From positions 41,335 through 105,334 of the forward strand of contig NW_005178593.1 in assembly GCF_000350225.1 (NCBI RefSeq): a stretch of 64,000 nucleotides of DNA, written 5' to 3'. The position numbers were made by a program, and so were the translations under genes. The DNA is from Chondrus crispus (Eukaryota > Rhodophyta > Florideophyceae > Gigartinales > Gigartinaceae). The notes under the pieces are model-generated. The model was given only the letters and a program-made list of their open reading frames with translations. It searched no databases and was not told where the DNA came from. This document shows positions 63,250 to 64,000 of this stretch, piece by piece (the stretch's first letter is position 1; every line of letters starts with the position of its first letter).

Positions 63250-64000
63250 TAGTGCAATGTGCCTGTCAGGCCGGAACCAGGGTCCAACGGTCCAGCAACA
63301 ACACAACCAACCAACAACAACCAACAAGAGTTGCCGACGGCACAGCTCTCCGGAGTGTCCGATTCTCCCTTTCCCTTTAAGTGGGTTTGCGGTCCACAGT
63401 AGCTCAAGTCCCTGATAGGGGGGGCAAAAGGAAGATGCCCGGCCCGGGACGAATGGTGGTAGAGTCTTGTACAGGCAGCTGCTCGGCGAGTTCGGGGGGG
63501 TGATTAAGAAGCCAGGCCCGATGGGTCGTAAAGCCAATGCTCGCGGAGCGCCTGGTACACCATATACCCTTGATAAGGTCTTCGACGGGGCGTCGCAATG
63601 CAGCCCGACGGGAATTAGCAAACACGTAGCAGCGCTACACCTTCGTACTGGCCGATGGCAAAGTACCGACACCGGAACGGTCGCAACCTGTATCCGATGG
63701 AACCAATACTGTCCTGTATACACAACAGGACCTTCGAGGGAGACGTCGTCGCAACAGCCTCCGTCGGGGGACGTAAACAAGTAGCAGCGCTACACCCACG
63801 TGTCGCCCGATGGCTAAGACACCTACACCAGTCCGGTCGCAACCAAAGCCGATGGCACCAACAACAAACAAAAGAACCAACACAAGAGCCCGATGACTCC
63901 AGTCGTCACAATGCGGATCGCAATCAGGCACTGTGGAACCAACACAAGATAAGGGAATAAAAACAGAGATAGAAATAGAAATGGATAGGTGAAATAAAGG
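63250..64000. mobile_element. Second copy of the 1.04 kb repeat, truncated by the window end
   Basis: Begins TAGTGCAATGTGCCTG exactly like the copy at 22056 and follows it through the CAA-rich part, the GATGCCCGGCCCGGGA segment, the two CAGCGCTACAC subrepeats and the A/G-rich part, then leaves the window. The flanking target duplication cannot be tested. Confidence 0.75.

Overview
The window looks like nuclear DNA of a red alga, most likely a florideophyte such as Chondrus crispus (inference). A nucleus-coded plastid ClpP of cyanobacterial type, a few short GT-AG introns, dense blocks of mostly single-exon genes and repeat-rich stretches between them all fit. No bacterial, organellar or CRISPR features are present, and I found no tRNA or rRNA gene.

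Layout. 1-19.5 kb is a gene island: a nucleotide-sugar transporter of the Golgi GDP-mannose type, plastid ClpP (3 exons), a cytochrome b561-type membrane protein, a G-patch protein, a type II membrane glycosyltransferase-like protein, an O-fucosyltransferase-like protein, a large unknown protein whose layout recalls FANCB/FAAP100, an Aurora-type mitotic kinase and a five-exon PIN/PILS-like carrier. 19.5-46.9 kb is a stack of nested mobile elements. From left to right it holds a dispersed repeat, a broken DIRS-like (tyrosine recombinase) element on the minus strand, a minus-strand Copia-type element (27.38-38.02 kb) and a young plus-strand Copia-type element (38.48-45.69 kb). The minus-strand Copia carries an LTR-like insert, itself split by a hAT transposon, and a complete PIF/Harbinger transposon inside its right LTR. 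The block ends with a second copy of the dispersed repeat and a short pogo-like element. 47-52.4 kb is a second, smaller island: an aminoglycoside-phosphotransferase-fold kinase, a small two-exon gene, an HtrA/Deg-like serine protease and a leucine carboxyl methyltransferase. 52.6-64 kb returns to mobile DNA: two MITE-like elements, an intact pogo/Tigger-type DDE gene, a third Copia-type element (55.95-60.88 kb) and a decayed minus-strand LTR element cut by a repeat that runs off the window.

Working together. Three genes in the first island (sugar-nucleotide transporter, two type II glycosyltransferase-like proteins) point to the secretory pathway and glycan synthesis, but they do not form an operon. 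The three Copia-type elements share a primer-binding site of the half-tRNA-iMet type, and their target-site duplications can be read exactly, so the order of insertions can be reconstructed. The most unusual item is a long antisense reading frame in the young Copia-type element (43.75-45.03 kb). It has what looks like a papain-like Cys-His-Asp arrangement and a very basic tail. Functions are assigned by recognising motifs in the translated sequence; no database search was run.
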